DNA from: Capitulum mitella
Taxonomy: Eukaryota; Arthropoda; Thecostraca; Pollicipedomorpha; Pollicipedidae
Assembly: GCA_030062745.1 (NCBI GenBank)
Contig: CP099848.1
Coordinates: forward strand, 3,129,501-3,193,500
Length of the DNA stretch: 64,000 bases
Direction: 5' to 3'
Within the stretch, counting starts at the first letter, position 1; each line of letters begins with the position of its first letter. Positions 49,201-58,500 of the stretch are shown piece by piece. Both the position numbers and the translations under genes were made by a program. A model generated the notes under the pieces. That model searched no databases, was not told where the DNA came from, and worked only from the letters and a program-made list of their open reading frames with translations.

Positions 49201-49680
49201 CCCCACCTGATATCAAACTGAAACGTGGTATAAAAGTGAAGGGCATTCTTTTACGTCATACATATTCTGGGTTTGACATTTGAAAAAATAGCGCCAAAAT
49301 TACTACTATAAAACCAAATTTTGACCTATGACCCTGAACTGACCTTGTGGAGTGACCCCAGACAAACAAAATTGTGTCTGTATGTTGTTCAACTATTTAC
49401 CTACACATCCATATAAACTTTTAAGTTCTATCTTAAAAAAAAATATTTTTGGAAGACATTTTCCTTTCACCCTGAACAGGGCCAAAAATGGTCTGAAGTG
49501 CCTCCCAAAACCGTTGCCTGGCTCCGCCCCTGAGCAAAATAGAATAACGAAGTTTTGTTGCAATACGCACAAACAAAAGTTAGGAAAAGTCACCAAGTTT
49601 TGTGAAGCTGCGTCAAAAAGCCCAGAATTGGCAAGCAAAAACCCGAGGGGTGGATTCTTTACCCTCTACCGGGAATAGGG
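46251..49680 (+). mobile_element. Family A TTAA-type element, copy interrupted by a LINE fragment
   Basis: The left end CCCTATTCCCG (46251) and the right end CCGGGAATAGGG (49680) are family A termini. Homology to the complete copies runs from 46251 to about 46775 and resumes at about 49010 with GACCTTTGACC. The flanks are TCAG and ATAG, so TTAA has decayed. The 2.2-kb interruption (about 46780-49005) is the reverse-transcriptase relic. This copy is more diverged than those at 17332 and 20261. Confidence 0.75.
46900..48990 (-). pseudogene. CR1/jockey-like LINE reverse transcriptase, decayed
   Basis: Read on the minus strand from about 48900, pieces of a non-LTR reverse transcriptase appear in order. 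They are a finger region (HFSQHLEISN... IIGPYRCYCPFRKFSKNLF), YRPNHSTQFQLMYLFHNLL followed by IYLDISKYFDKIWHKGLL (48409-48609), and the catalytic FADDTSLY (FADD at 48243-48254). Next are KHLGITL-like residues near 48020 and the thumb-side IYTRPYFDYCDAVFDG...LERLQNRSARLV (47668-47991). Frames shift several times, so no enzyme is made. The 5' half with endonuclease is missing. A probable 3' end containing GGTTTAGGGGCGCACCGAC lies near 46910-46975. Confidence 0.8.
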
Positions 49681-50929
49681 ATAGGTTATATGCAGTTCCA
49701 GGCACCAGTGCGACATTTTCTGTGGTGGGGTTGCACTTGCACCCATTGGGTTGCACTTTGAAAGTCTGGAGTTGCACTTACAACCTCCTTTACACATAAA
49801 GTTACACCATTGCGACCAGCTGATTGTGATGCAAATGGGATTCGGTCATCCTTGACAAATCATGGTTATGTTCTTATCAAATAATAGTTCACCCAAAGCA
49901 CATATTCTGAAAGACAAACGTTCCAGGACTGTAAACAAAACAGTTATGTTCGGTCGCTGGCCTAAGAATTTGATATAAAATGTGACGTGATCCACGATAA
50001 CAGGTCAAAAGATACAATCACATAATCGCAGAGCACAAGAGCTATAAATGTGTTTATCTAAACCCCAAAACTTCTTTGCCGGACCCATAACCTTGATGAC
50101 GAACGTGAAAAGGCGAAAATGACATAGGACAGGTTTTGCATATGTCGCGTTATGCTGATGTGGCAAGTCCCATCATAGTCAACATATTTCATAGAATGTC
50201 ATGTCAGTTTTCTTTTTTGGGAACATAGTCCTCTCTGATCTGTCCTAGTCAACGACCTGGGGAGACCACGAGTTCAACAATTTGCGAAAGATGTAAAATG
50301 ATGCATGAAAATGTTGCCGGAGTTTCCTGTTTTTGCGCCTTTCCGTTCTCGATTTGGCTTAAAAGAAAACAGAGGGGTTCTGATGAACCCCTGGGCCAGC
50401 AAGGGCTAATAGTCCAACACTCATGAAAGGAAAACAAGCTTTTATTCACACTTATGGTTATTATGTTTTACCCCTTTTTTGACGAATCACGTGGCCTTGA
50501 TCTTTCCATGTTCAAGTGAGGCCGTTGACTTGATTAGCCTGAAAATAATAATCACTGAAATCGTCTTGGCGTAATGGGTCACACTGTTACAACAAGAATA
50601 GTAGTATGGCCATTGCTATGGGATCCTTTTTTTCTGTAATCTGAAGGGTTATTCCGTGACTTCAACGGATCAAGCTAAGTATTATTCCGTGGCAAGGAAC
50701 CATGCTGCGCCCTTGTGTTTGCTTTACCATTCTGAGCTTGTTAAGGAAAAATAGGCCTGGCCACCATGTCTCGCAGCTGACACACGATAGAAATTATGAG
50801 ACTGGTGAGGGTCGAGAAGTGGTTTTTTGCTTGTGACATGACAACTTTACGCCAAGGCTGGTTCAGGTATCTCAGAAATTGTTCAAGTGAGATGAAGAAC
50901 AATCCTTGGCAACCAAGTTTCGGAAAATG
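49681..50929. other. No supported gene
   Basis: Unclassified sequence with no domain-bearing frame and no repeat boundary recognised. Confidence 0.45.
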
Positions 50930-52070
50930 TCTGATGGCATCCTAAGAACAAATCTAGGAGATAAGGCATCCAAAAAGAAAGAAACGTATTTTTGCCGAAT
51001 GACTTTTTTAAGGCGATTAGGCGAATGTTACTTTGGCGAAAGTCATTTCATCGACCGCGCAAAATGTCGAATGCAAAAAGGCAAATGACAAAATGGAGAC
51101 TGCGTCCTGTGCCGAAATGTCAAATCCCCCAACATAATTTAGCGAATCCCAATTTACTGATCATCTGCTAGTCGAATCCCAGTTGTCGAATCAACAAATA
51201 ACCCGAATATTCTATTTCTCCTGAATACAGTTAGACATATGCTATTCTGGAGATCAGTTGAAGGCGAATGGATTCAGAGCCAAGACATCGACACGACTAA
51301 CTGTGCGGAATGCCATGTGTCCAAAAACAGTTGTCGAACGTTAATCAGAACGACAGCAACTGACATCCTTATTGATCTCATCCTTACTTCTCTTATCGCG
51401 GCTCATTTAACTGAAACTGGCAGTCCCTGGGATACTCGGCCTCTCGGCACCTGTCGGGCGGGGTAGGATGGGGCGTCAGACGCCACCACTTCGGAACTCC
51501 GCAACTAACTGACTGATTCGGCTGATTCAAACGGCAATCGACTACCCCTCACGATGCAGTTCTGAACATGCCGCATTTTTGAACATTCAGACTATAGCTT
51601 AGGTCACAGGTCACGTCAGAGGTCAAATTTGACCGATTGCAGGCATGCTAGGGCCTGATACATTACAGACATACTAAGGCAAAAAAAAACGCAAAAATGC
51701 ACGCATAGGATGCCAGCACAAGTTTTTATGGGAAAATTGAAACGCAGGTCAACCCAGTTTCACCTTAAGACTAATTCATCTTTCGCCGAATTCACATTTC
51801 CTCGATTCACATTTCGTTCACATTCGGTTGAACTGGCATTCGACAAACTGATGTTCGGCTAATCAGCACTCGGCAACTTGACGTGTCCGCAAAAAAACAT
51901 GACGTCAATTCGCCATTGGACTTTTTGCCTATTCGCCTCTTTAATATGTCGGCAAAAAGACCTGCCGGCAAAAGAGCGCTGGATCCTTTCACATTCGACA
52001 GACAGCCTTTGGGTGAAAGCCTTTTGACTGTTCGTCCCACGGGAGAAGAAACGAGAAGGACGAGGGCATG
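50930..52070. mobile_element. Fold-back element with reiterated (T/G)CGAAT motifs
   Basis: The left part (50930-51220) repeats short words such as GCCGAATGAC, GGCGAATG, GTCGAATG and GTCGAATCCC. The right part (51775-52070) carries the reverse complements (CATTCGAC, CATTCGGT, GCCGAATT, TTCGCC) with similar density. The middle (51230-51770) lacks them. This is the layout of a fold-back element whose arms consist of degenerate internal repeats. No precise ends or target duplication could be set. Confidence 0.5.
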
Positions 52071-53060
52071 ACCTCCCACGTTTTGAACTTTTGAAATTAG
52101 TTCCATGGGGAAAACAGTCTTTGCCTCCTCCCCCACTATTTTTGATGTTCCTGCGCTCCTGATTCGTCCTGCAGCCATCAGATGCTTGCGCCTCTGTTTT
52201 CCTGATTTAGTTATTAGTGTATTCAGAATCGCCTTGTAAAGTTTTTTTTTTTTAAAGCATGAAGTACTGAAATCTGCCGAAGAGCCTATGCATATTCAAA
52301 TCCATTGAGGTAGGCGTATTTCCCGGTGCCAAACCTATATGGTTTTTGAAATATCATGTAGCTTGACACTACACAAATGTGCCTACCTAAGAATGTTCTC
52401 AAGAAAGCTAGAAAAAAACTATTTTCTCAACCCATTCTTGTATGGACGTCGGGCATGAAAATTAACTTTGGTTGAAAATGACGATACCAGGAGTTTCAGC
52501 ACTTTCAGTTTCGGCACAAAGCACTGATTCGAATTTACAACATAGCACCAGTGATGAGTGTTTATTTAACTTCACCGCTCTGCTGCCAACATTGCGATTT
52601 TACTTTTTCGCTTAAAATGGGTTTTAGGAGATCACAATCGACTGATTTTACGCTCCGAAACGCAACCAACACTTCTCAGCCTGGATGCACAATGCCGCAA
52701 CAACGTTGAAATCCAGTATATACGCATGTTGATTTGTGTTGGGTGGGGCGGATGATGAGGATATTTCTTTCAACACAGCACCATGCACTTCAGTCTTTAA
52801 ACAGGAAATCTAGGCACTTTGCCTCCATTAGGTCTCTTCCCCATTAATTTCTATCTTCTTTTGATTCCATCAACAACCTTTCTCTGGTGTTACAAAGTCC
52901 ACGGCTACATTTACGCTATAAGCTGCAGTCAGGACCCTTCATGTGTTGACCCGCTCAGTACTGTTCCAGTTATCCACGAAGATCTGTTAATTCGCATATT
53001 TGCTGGGTCTTGAGTGGAAAAACTAGATCGCAGATGGTTTGCAAAAAAGGCTTCGGTTCG
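52071..53060. other. No supported gene; region upstream of gene 1
   Basis: No coding region was recognised. Regulatory elements for gene 1 may lie here, but no motif is shared with the matching upstream region of gene 2 beyond the last 50 bp before the TATA box. Confidence 0.4.
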
Positions 53061-53108
53061 TGCCGTACTGAGCAGCCATGCTGGCCTTGAAGGCCAGACT
53101 GGTTCTGC

Positions 53109-53116
53109 TATATAAA
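53109..53116 (+). promoter_or_regulatory. TATA box of gene 1
   Basis: TATATAAA lies 57 bp before the ATG. About 30 bp downstream is TCAGGCACTTCCCTCC (53137-53152), the expected start-site position. GCACTTCCCTCC recurs at the same place in gene 2. GGCCTTG upstream (about 53084) is also shared with gene 2. Confidence 0.85.
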
Positions 53117-53139
53117 CGCTGCGTGCACATGAAAGTCAG

Positions 53140-53151
53140 GCACTTCCCTCC
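53140..53151 (+). promoter_or_regulatory. GCACTTCCCTCC start-site block, gene 1
   Basis: An identical 12-mer occurs in gene 2 at 61048-61059, in both cases about 30-35 bp after the TATA box and 21-22 bp before the ATG. It probably marks the transcription start and the first bases of the 5' leader. Identity is seen; function is inferred from spacing. Confidence 0.65.
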
Positions 53152-53172
53152 GTGACAACCGACACAGCCGAA

Positions 53173-55014
53173 ATGCGGACTTTGGTGAGTACCTCAGTAA
53201 CGACTGTCAAATCTGCTTTCTGCCAAAAGTGCATTACATTAAGGTTGCTGTGTCTGTGCGTCGAAATAGTTGTTGGCAATCGTTTGATTTGCAGTATTTC
53301 ATGAAAATTATTCATATTAAAGAAAACTGTTTATGTTAGCATCGTGATGCAAAATATTGGTACTATAACTAAGCAATATTCTATTGCTTTATTTGTCATA
53401 CGATTCAGCCAAGAGCAAATTAAACAAATGTCAAACATTAGTGTCGCTTGCAGCCAACAATATAGCTTTCCTAGCGTGAGGGTGTGTGCAACACTGGCGG
53501 ATAGCTATTGATCTATTCTCAGAGTAACACTGGTTCCATTGTCTCGTGCGATTATCCGTAGACACTGCTGCGTTCACAGGTAGTGACAAACTTTTCTTTT
53601 CACGCAGGTTCTAGCCTCCCTCCTTTTTTTGGTCGTTATGGCCATGGCTGCTCCACACGGCCATAAGAGCATATGCGGGGTGCATGACGACTCTTCAGGA
53701 AAAGCCGAAGCAGTAGTCAGTGATGACGGTGATGATGAAGGCAGTGTAGAAGAATCTGATTCCGATGGCCACGATAACAGTGATGGCGATGGTGACGATG
53801 ATGATGATAATGGTGATGATGGCGATGACGACGACGACGATGGAGATGACGACCATGATGACCATGAAGATGACGACGACGATGATGGGGAAGATAATGG
53901 TGATGATGATGGTGATGATGACGGTGATGATGACGGCGACGATGACGGTGACGACGACGGCAAAGATGACGGTGATGACGATGGAGATGATGACGGTGAT
54001 GATGGCGGCAAAGATGGCGGTGATGACGATGGAGATGATGATAAGGATGACGACGGCAAAGGAGATGGTGATGACGACGGAGATGATGGCGGCAAAGATG
54101 GCGGTGATGACGATGGAGATGATGACGGTGATGATGACGGCGACGATGACGGCGATGACGATGGAGATGACGATGGGGATGACGACGGCAAAGATGGCGG
54201 TGATGACGACGGAGATGATGACGGTGATGATGACGGTGACGATGACGGTGATGACGATGGAGATGATGATAAGGATGACGACGGCAAAGGAGATGGTGAT
54301 GACGACGGAGATGATGATGATGATGATGACGGTGATGACGACGGCAAAGATGGCGGTGATGACGATGGAGATGATGACGGCGATGATGACGGCGACGATG
54401 ACGGTGATGACGATGGAGATGATGATGGGGATGACGACGGCAAAGATGGCGGTGATGACAATGGAGATGATGGTAAGGATGACGACGGCAAAGGAGATGG
54501 TGATGACGACGGAGATGATGACGGTGATGATGACGGCGACGATGACGGTGATGACAATGGAGATGATGATGGGGATGACGACGGCAAAGATGGCGGTGAT
54601 GACGATGGAGATGATGACGGTGATGATGACGGCGACGATGACGGCGATGACGATGGAGATGATGATGGGGATGACGACGGCAAAGATGGCGGTGATGACG
54701 ATGGAGATGATGACGGTGATGATGACGGCGACGATGACGGTGATGACGACGGCAAAGATGGCGGTGATGACGACGGAGATGATGACGGTGATGATGGTGA
54801 TGATGATGGAGATGATGGCCATGACGATGATGATGGAGATGATGATGGAAAGAACAATGGCGGCGTCAGTAAACATAGCGGCAAAAGCAATAAGAGTGGA
54901 GATGAAGAGAGCAACAAAAGCAGTGGCGATGGAAATGGAGGTGAGGAGGACGGCGATAGCGATGGAAATAGTGGCGAAGGGAAAAATAACAACGAGCATG
55001 GCCATGACGGGTGA
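53173..55014 (+). CDS. Gene 1: secreted Asp/Gly-rich acidic repeat protein (472 aa, two exons)
   Basis: Exon 1 is only ATG plus three codons (MRTL, 53173-53184). The intron 53185-53607 starts GTGAGT and ends TTTTCACGCAG; phase 0. Exon 2 (53608-55011, stop TGA 55012-55014) begins VLASLLFLVVMAMA, completing a signal peptide with likely cleavage near residue 18. The head APHGHKSICGVHDD holds the only cysteine (Cys27). The rest is about 370 residues of DGDD-type repeats with periodic GKDGG and GKGDG, then a Ser/Lys/Asn/Gly-rich C-terminus ending EHGHDG. There is no membrane segment after the signal. The base repeat is 12 bp; the Lys modules are spaced in exact multiples of 12 bp. Variation is mostly T/C at third positions, suggesting the protein is selected. 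Such polyelectrolytes can bind Ca2+; a mineral-matrix, mucus or adhesive role is inference. Splicing is supported by the identical layout of gene 2. Confidence 0.85.
53185..53607 (+). other. Intron 1 of gene 1 (423 bp, phase 0)
   Basis: Donor TTG|GTGAGT, acceptor CTTTTCTTTTCACGCAG|GTT with a polypyrimidine tract. It interrupts the signal-peptide coding sequence after codon 4, exactly as in gene 2. Confidence 0.85.
53640..54850. repeat. 12-bp coding repeat array (GAY GAY GRN GRN)
   Basis: Tandem 12-bp units code DGDD and close variants. The marker GGCAAAGATGGCGG starts at 54007, 54091, 54187, 54343, 54439, 54583, 54679 and 54751. The gaps are 84, 96, 156, 96, 144, 96 and 72, all multiples of 12, with 96 bp (32 residues) recurring as a higher-order unit. 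Open frames on the opposite strand and in the third frame (up to 472 and 420 codons) are by-products. Confidence 0.9.
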
Positions 55015-55474
55015 AAAGGCCAGCTAGCGTGACCCGCCTCCTTAATATCGTATTCGTCTCACAGACAAACTCAAGTCATGTTACCTAGTATTTAATTCTG
55101 ACCTACGTTTTTACAAGAAGAGAATGTCGAACACCCCTCGTTCTGTCTTTTCATTCTGTTTGCCTAGACGTGTTGGGTGCATGGAGGGAAGTGCCATGCA
55201 TGTAACCGCAGGCTTAGAGGAAAACGATATGTTGCAACCGCTCTAGCGATGAGTGTAGCCTTTCCGTACCTGTTGCTGTGATCTGAGATGTGTCCCAAAA
55301 CATTGTCATGTCAACTAGCACTTAGAAGTTGTTTGTTTTCCCCTTCATGCACCGTGTTGCGTCTTTTGTCTTCTGGTGTACTAGTGCTCAAAGTGTGCCA
55401 TTTGTCTCCTCACCTCTTTGTTACGTCCGTGGTGTTTCCGTGCCTTTTTCAGTTTCATAAATTGAAGGTGTTTG

Positions 55475-55480
55475 AATAAA
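55475..55480 (+). terminator. Polyadenylation signal of gene 1
   Basis: AATAAA lies 460 bp after the stop codon and is followed by a T-rich stretch. It is the first canonical signal after the stop, giving a 3' UTR of roughly 480 nt. Confidence 0.7.
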
Positions 55481-55489
55481 ACAGTTCAA

Positions 55490-57374
55490 ACGATACAGTT
55501 TTCTTTAACCTAGTGATCCCGTCATGCGCAAAGCTCGGAACAAATAGTCAAGTACGGGTAATGGCGCAGGCGAAATTGTGTCATCGTGTGACAGTCCCAC
55601 GCAGACTGACCAGTGTCAAACTTAAGCAGGACGTCCGTTTGGACAAGACAAACGCCTGAGCCTCTCCATTATGCTCTGATCCGCATGCGTCATTACAGAC
55701 GAAACCGACTGGCATCACCGCGTCAGAATCGACAGACTTTAGCGCGCACTATCTTCTGAGAACGAAACATGTTTGAGGTTATCTTCACCAGGCACACAGT
55801 CAACCACCATCGCAGCCAAAGGGGGCCCCGACCCCAACCCCCTTTTGGCCCGTATCTGCTGTGAAAAACATTCCACACCTACTTGTCAGCAGGCGGTTTT
55901 CGTGCAATATCAGTTCACAGTGAGCTCCCCCTTAAAGGAAAACCTGGCTGCGCCCCTGCAGTAAACTGCCGGTCAATGGACACGAAAAACTGCAATGCTA
56001 ATTGACCAAAATACTCGAATCGATGTTTACCATGCACAACCCGCGTTTTATATCATGTCCTTATCCTTATCACACCCACGTCCACATTCTTCCATACCCG
56101 CCCTTATCAACCAGACATCATACTGTGAGGCCCTGTTACATCCACCGCAGGACAGCCATTGTAAAAGCTCAAAACCGAAGTTGCTAGAATAGACTTCCCC
56201 CAAATGTTGTTTGAATTGCCGCTTTTTTACATTTCTTTTCGATAACCCTGGAATTCTTATAGGTATGTCACCTTGAGGGCATAAAAATGTCGCCGTAGTG
56301 CATTAAGGTGTTTTAATCTACCGGGGGTGTGGCCGGCTCAATTCAGTACGCACAGTTATGAAGCATCTTGATGGAATGAAGCCGTTCTTCAGTTTACGAG
56401 GGCATTTCATCCGAACAAATGGTATTTCAGTATCTCCTGCATGACACCGCACTTTGCCGCAGACTATTTAGTAGCGGATGATTATATCATTGCATGAGTA
56501 ATCAGGCTGCTGGGGCCGAATAAAAAACGGATTCCAATTATCGTGAACTGGGCCAAGACCAGTTTTTAAAAGGGGTTGTTGTCTCGATCTCAACCCTTTG
56601 ATTCATTTCGTCTCCCAGGTCCGCTTCTGTGTTTTGTCATTCTGGAATTTAACTTCGGAAAAACACCGCTTCATAGCAAGTTCAAAACACGCGTCCCATG
56701 TCGATGGAGATGGAGGAGGAGCCCGAATGAAACAGGGCACGCTGTGCTTCCAAGTACGAATCGCATGGATGCGAGGATCGCCTTGCGCTGCGATACGGCA
56801 CGATGGACTTCCATCGACAGCTCTCAAACCAGGTCAGCACATTGCAGTAAGCGTTGTAGACATTGTATTGGGTTAAGTTCTTGGATAAAGTGAACGATAA
56901 AACGGTGGGGTCGGTTAAAATCCGCAATCTGTGGTATTTTGCATAGCCCTACCTACATGTGGCGTCAAACTCTTGAAACGTAATAGTATGCGTTTTAATG
57001 CGTATGCAAGGTGGTATGGCTTAGTTGAACTGTACACAGTAAAACCTGAATGAAAATGTAAATGAATGAATTTTCTAATCAAAACCCCCAAAATCCTAGC
57101 ATTGCTATCTCACGCAAATTTGAATGTCACGCCAGAAGGTCATAATAGATTGAAGTATTGATGGGTGGCACCTGTGATGCGGAAGAAAGACAGACCACGC
57201 TGGCCCAGACACGCCTGTCTATCGAAATCGTTGGCATTTTTCCGACATTTAACTTAATTATCTTGTGGTGCGTTGTGTTGTGGAAGATACGCGCGTACGC
57301 TGCGGAATGCATGCGCAACTTTGCCAAGTTCCGACGATGAAAAACTTGTCTGGCAAGCGCTTGTCAGTTATGCA
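55490..57374. other. No supported gene
   Basis: Intergenic sequence after gene 1. A splice-acceptor-like CGTCTCCCAG|GTCC at about 56617 opens a frame to 56876 (containing VDGDGGGARMKQG), but no TATA box, start block or signal peptide goes with it. Near 55800-55960 a piece ending CCTGGCTGCGCCCCTG resembles a TE end. Confidence 0.4.
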
Positions 57375-58500
57375 TTACATTTTACGAATGACTCCGCGGG
57401 TGTCGACGATGCTGGGGCAGCCACTCTTTCTGACGTGCACCAGGCTCCGATGGATTTCGCGGCGCCGCTGGGTGAGACTCTCGTTGATGTAGAGGCTTCC
57501 TTGCCGCCCCGCAGCCGCCATGATGCGGTCGTGGACGCTTCCAGGGCCAGAACGAACGGACTGTACAAACGGCCGCCCGGCCGCCGCCCCGGCCGCGGCG
57601 CGCAGGAGCTGCGCCAGCTGACCGCTGCGGCCCTCAGCCATAGCGTCGCCTCACAGGAGGAGGCACTGCAGGCGTGAATCGATTTCAGCGTTTTCCCTGC
57701 CGTCCCTGCCCATCTCCATTTCCTGCCCGGTGTCCTTTACTTTGTCAGCCTCTCTATCTTGTTCCTCCTCTTTATATGTTGTTCAACGTCCATTACTCTG
57801 CCGCCTAACGTGTCGAACTGCAAAGGGATGTTGTTGTCAAACTCGTGAATTGCTTCAGACAGCGACGCAGTCATTCCATTTTTTGTCTGTATTTACCTGG
57901 TCGTTGCCAGGTATTCCTTGAAGTATTGATATGTCTAGGAGGAGGACCTGACTCGCCACTCACTGCTTGCCGTCGGTTCGATGCCGGAGCTGCTGTTTCT
58001 CCAGGCTTCGATGTGTCGCTCTTCTCTCGCTTCTCACCGATACCATCGTCATGACCTCGACTAATGATGGCGCCGAAGACCTTACCAAGTCGCTGACCTC
58101 TGGCTGCTTGTCTGCGGTGTGCGAAGCGCCAGCTCGTCCCCTCCACCCTTCGCGTTAGAGGGCATTTTGTATGTGGTCTGGATCTGTGATGCAGCCGACC
58201 GCAGGCGCCGTCAGGCCCAAGATTCCTCTTCCCGTCCGAGCCAGGCCAGGACTGTCACGGCTCGTGCGCGTCCGGGTTCAAACTCTCCCTCAACACTCAG
58301 CCCGCACGACAGGCAGGTGCGCCTGCGCCACGACGCCGAACGCGACCGACCGGCTCGCCTCGCCGATCAAGGCTGCGAACGTCAGATCAGGACGCTGCGC
58401 ATTTGCCCAGGCTGGCCGGACATCGCGGTGGAAGATCCTAATCTGGAGTCGAATCGACGGCTGCGGATACCGTTCCGGGCCGTCATGTTGATGGCTTTGT
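57375..58500 (-). pseudogene. LINE ORF1-like protein relic (CR1/jockey type)
   Basis: On the minus strand, the frame 57375-57641 contains VHDRIMAAAGRQGSLYINE followed by SLTQRRREIHRSL and ends VDTRGVIRKM. This matches the pattern of LINE ORF1 C-termini, (F/Y)INEDLT plus an R/L-rich helix plus W/D-x-x-G-x-I-x-V/R-K. Upstream, 57737-57874 reads MTASLSEAIHEFDNN...LGGRVMDVEQHIKRRNKIERL, a coiled-coil-like segment usual before that domain. Farther upstream (about 58170-58480) other open pieces in changing frames continue. Stops and frame changes separate the pieces. The longer + strand frames here (57273-57677, 58119-58571) are its shadows or chance. Assignment is from pattern memory. Confidence 0.55.

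Noticed and set aside
53574-55005. Very long minus-strand frames (472 and 436 codons; Ser/Pro-rich and Ile/Val-rich) and a 420-codon third + frame opposite gene 1
   Set aside because: They exist only because a 12-bp repeat without stops in these frames repeats a codon pattern. They have no promoter, signal peptide or splice layout, while the Asp/Gly frame has all three.
56570-56876. Possible third family member: acceptor-like CGTCTCCCAG|GTCC opening a frame with VDGDGGG
   Set aside because: No TATA plus GCACTTCCCTCC block upstream, no MR(T/A)L exon, no signal-peptide-like start and no repeat tail.
58275-58290. GGGTTCAAACTCTCCC resembling a tRNA T-arm
   Set aside because: No matching acceptor, D or anticodon stems at the right distances; it lies within the ORF1-like relic.
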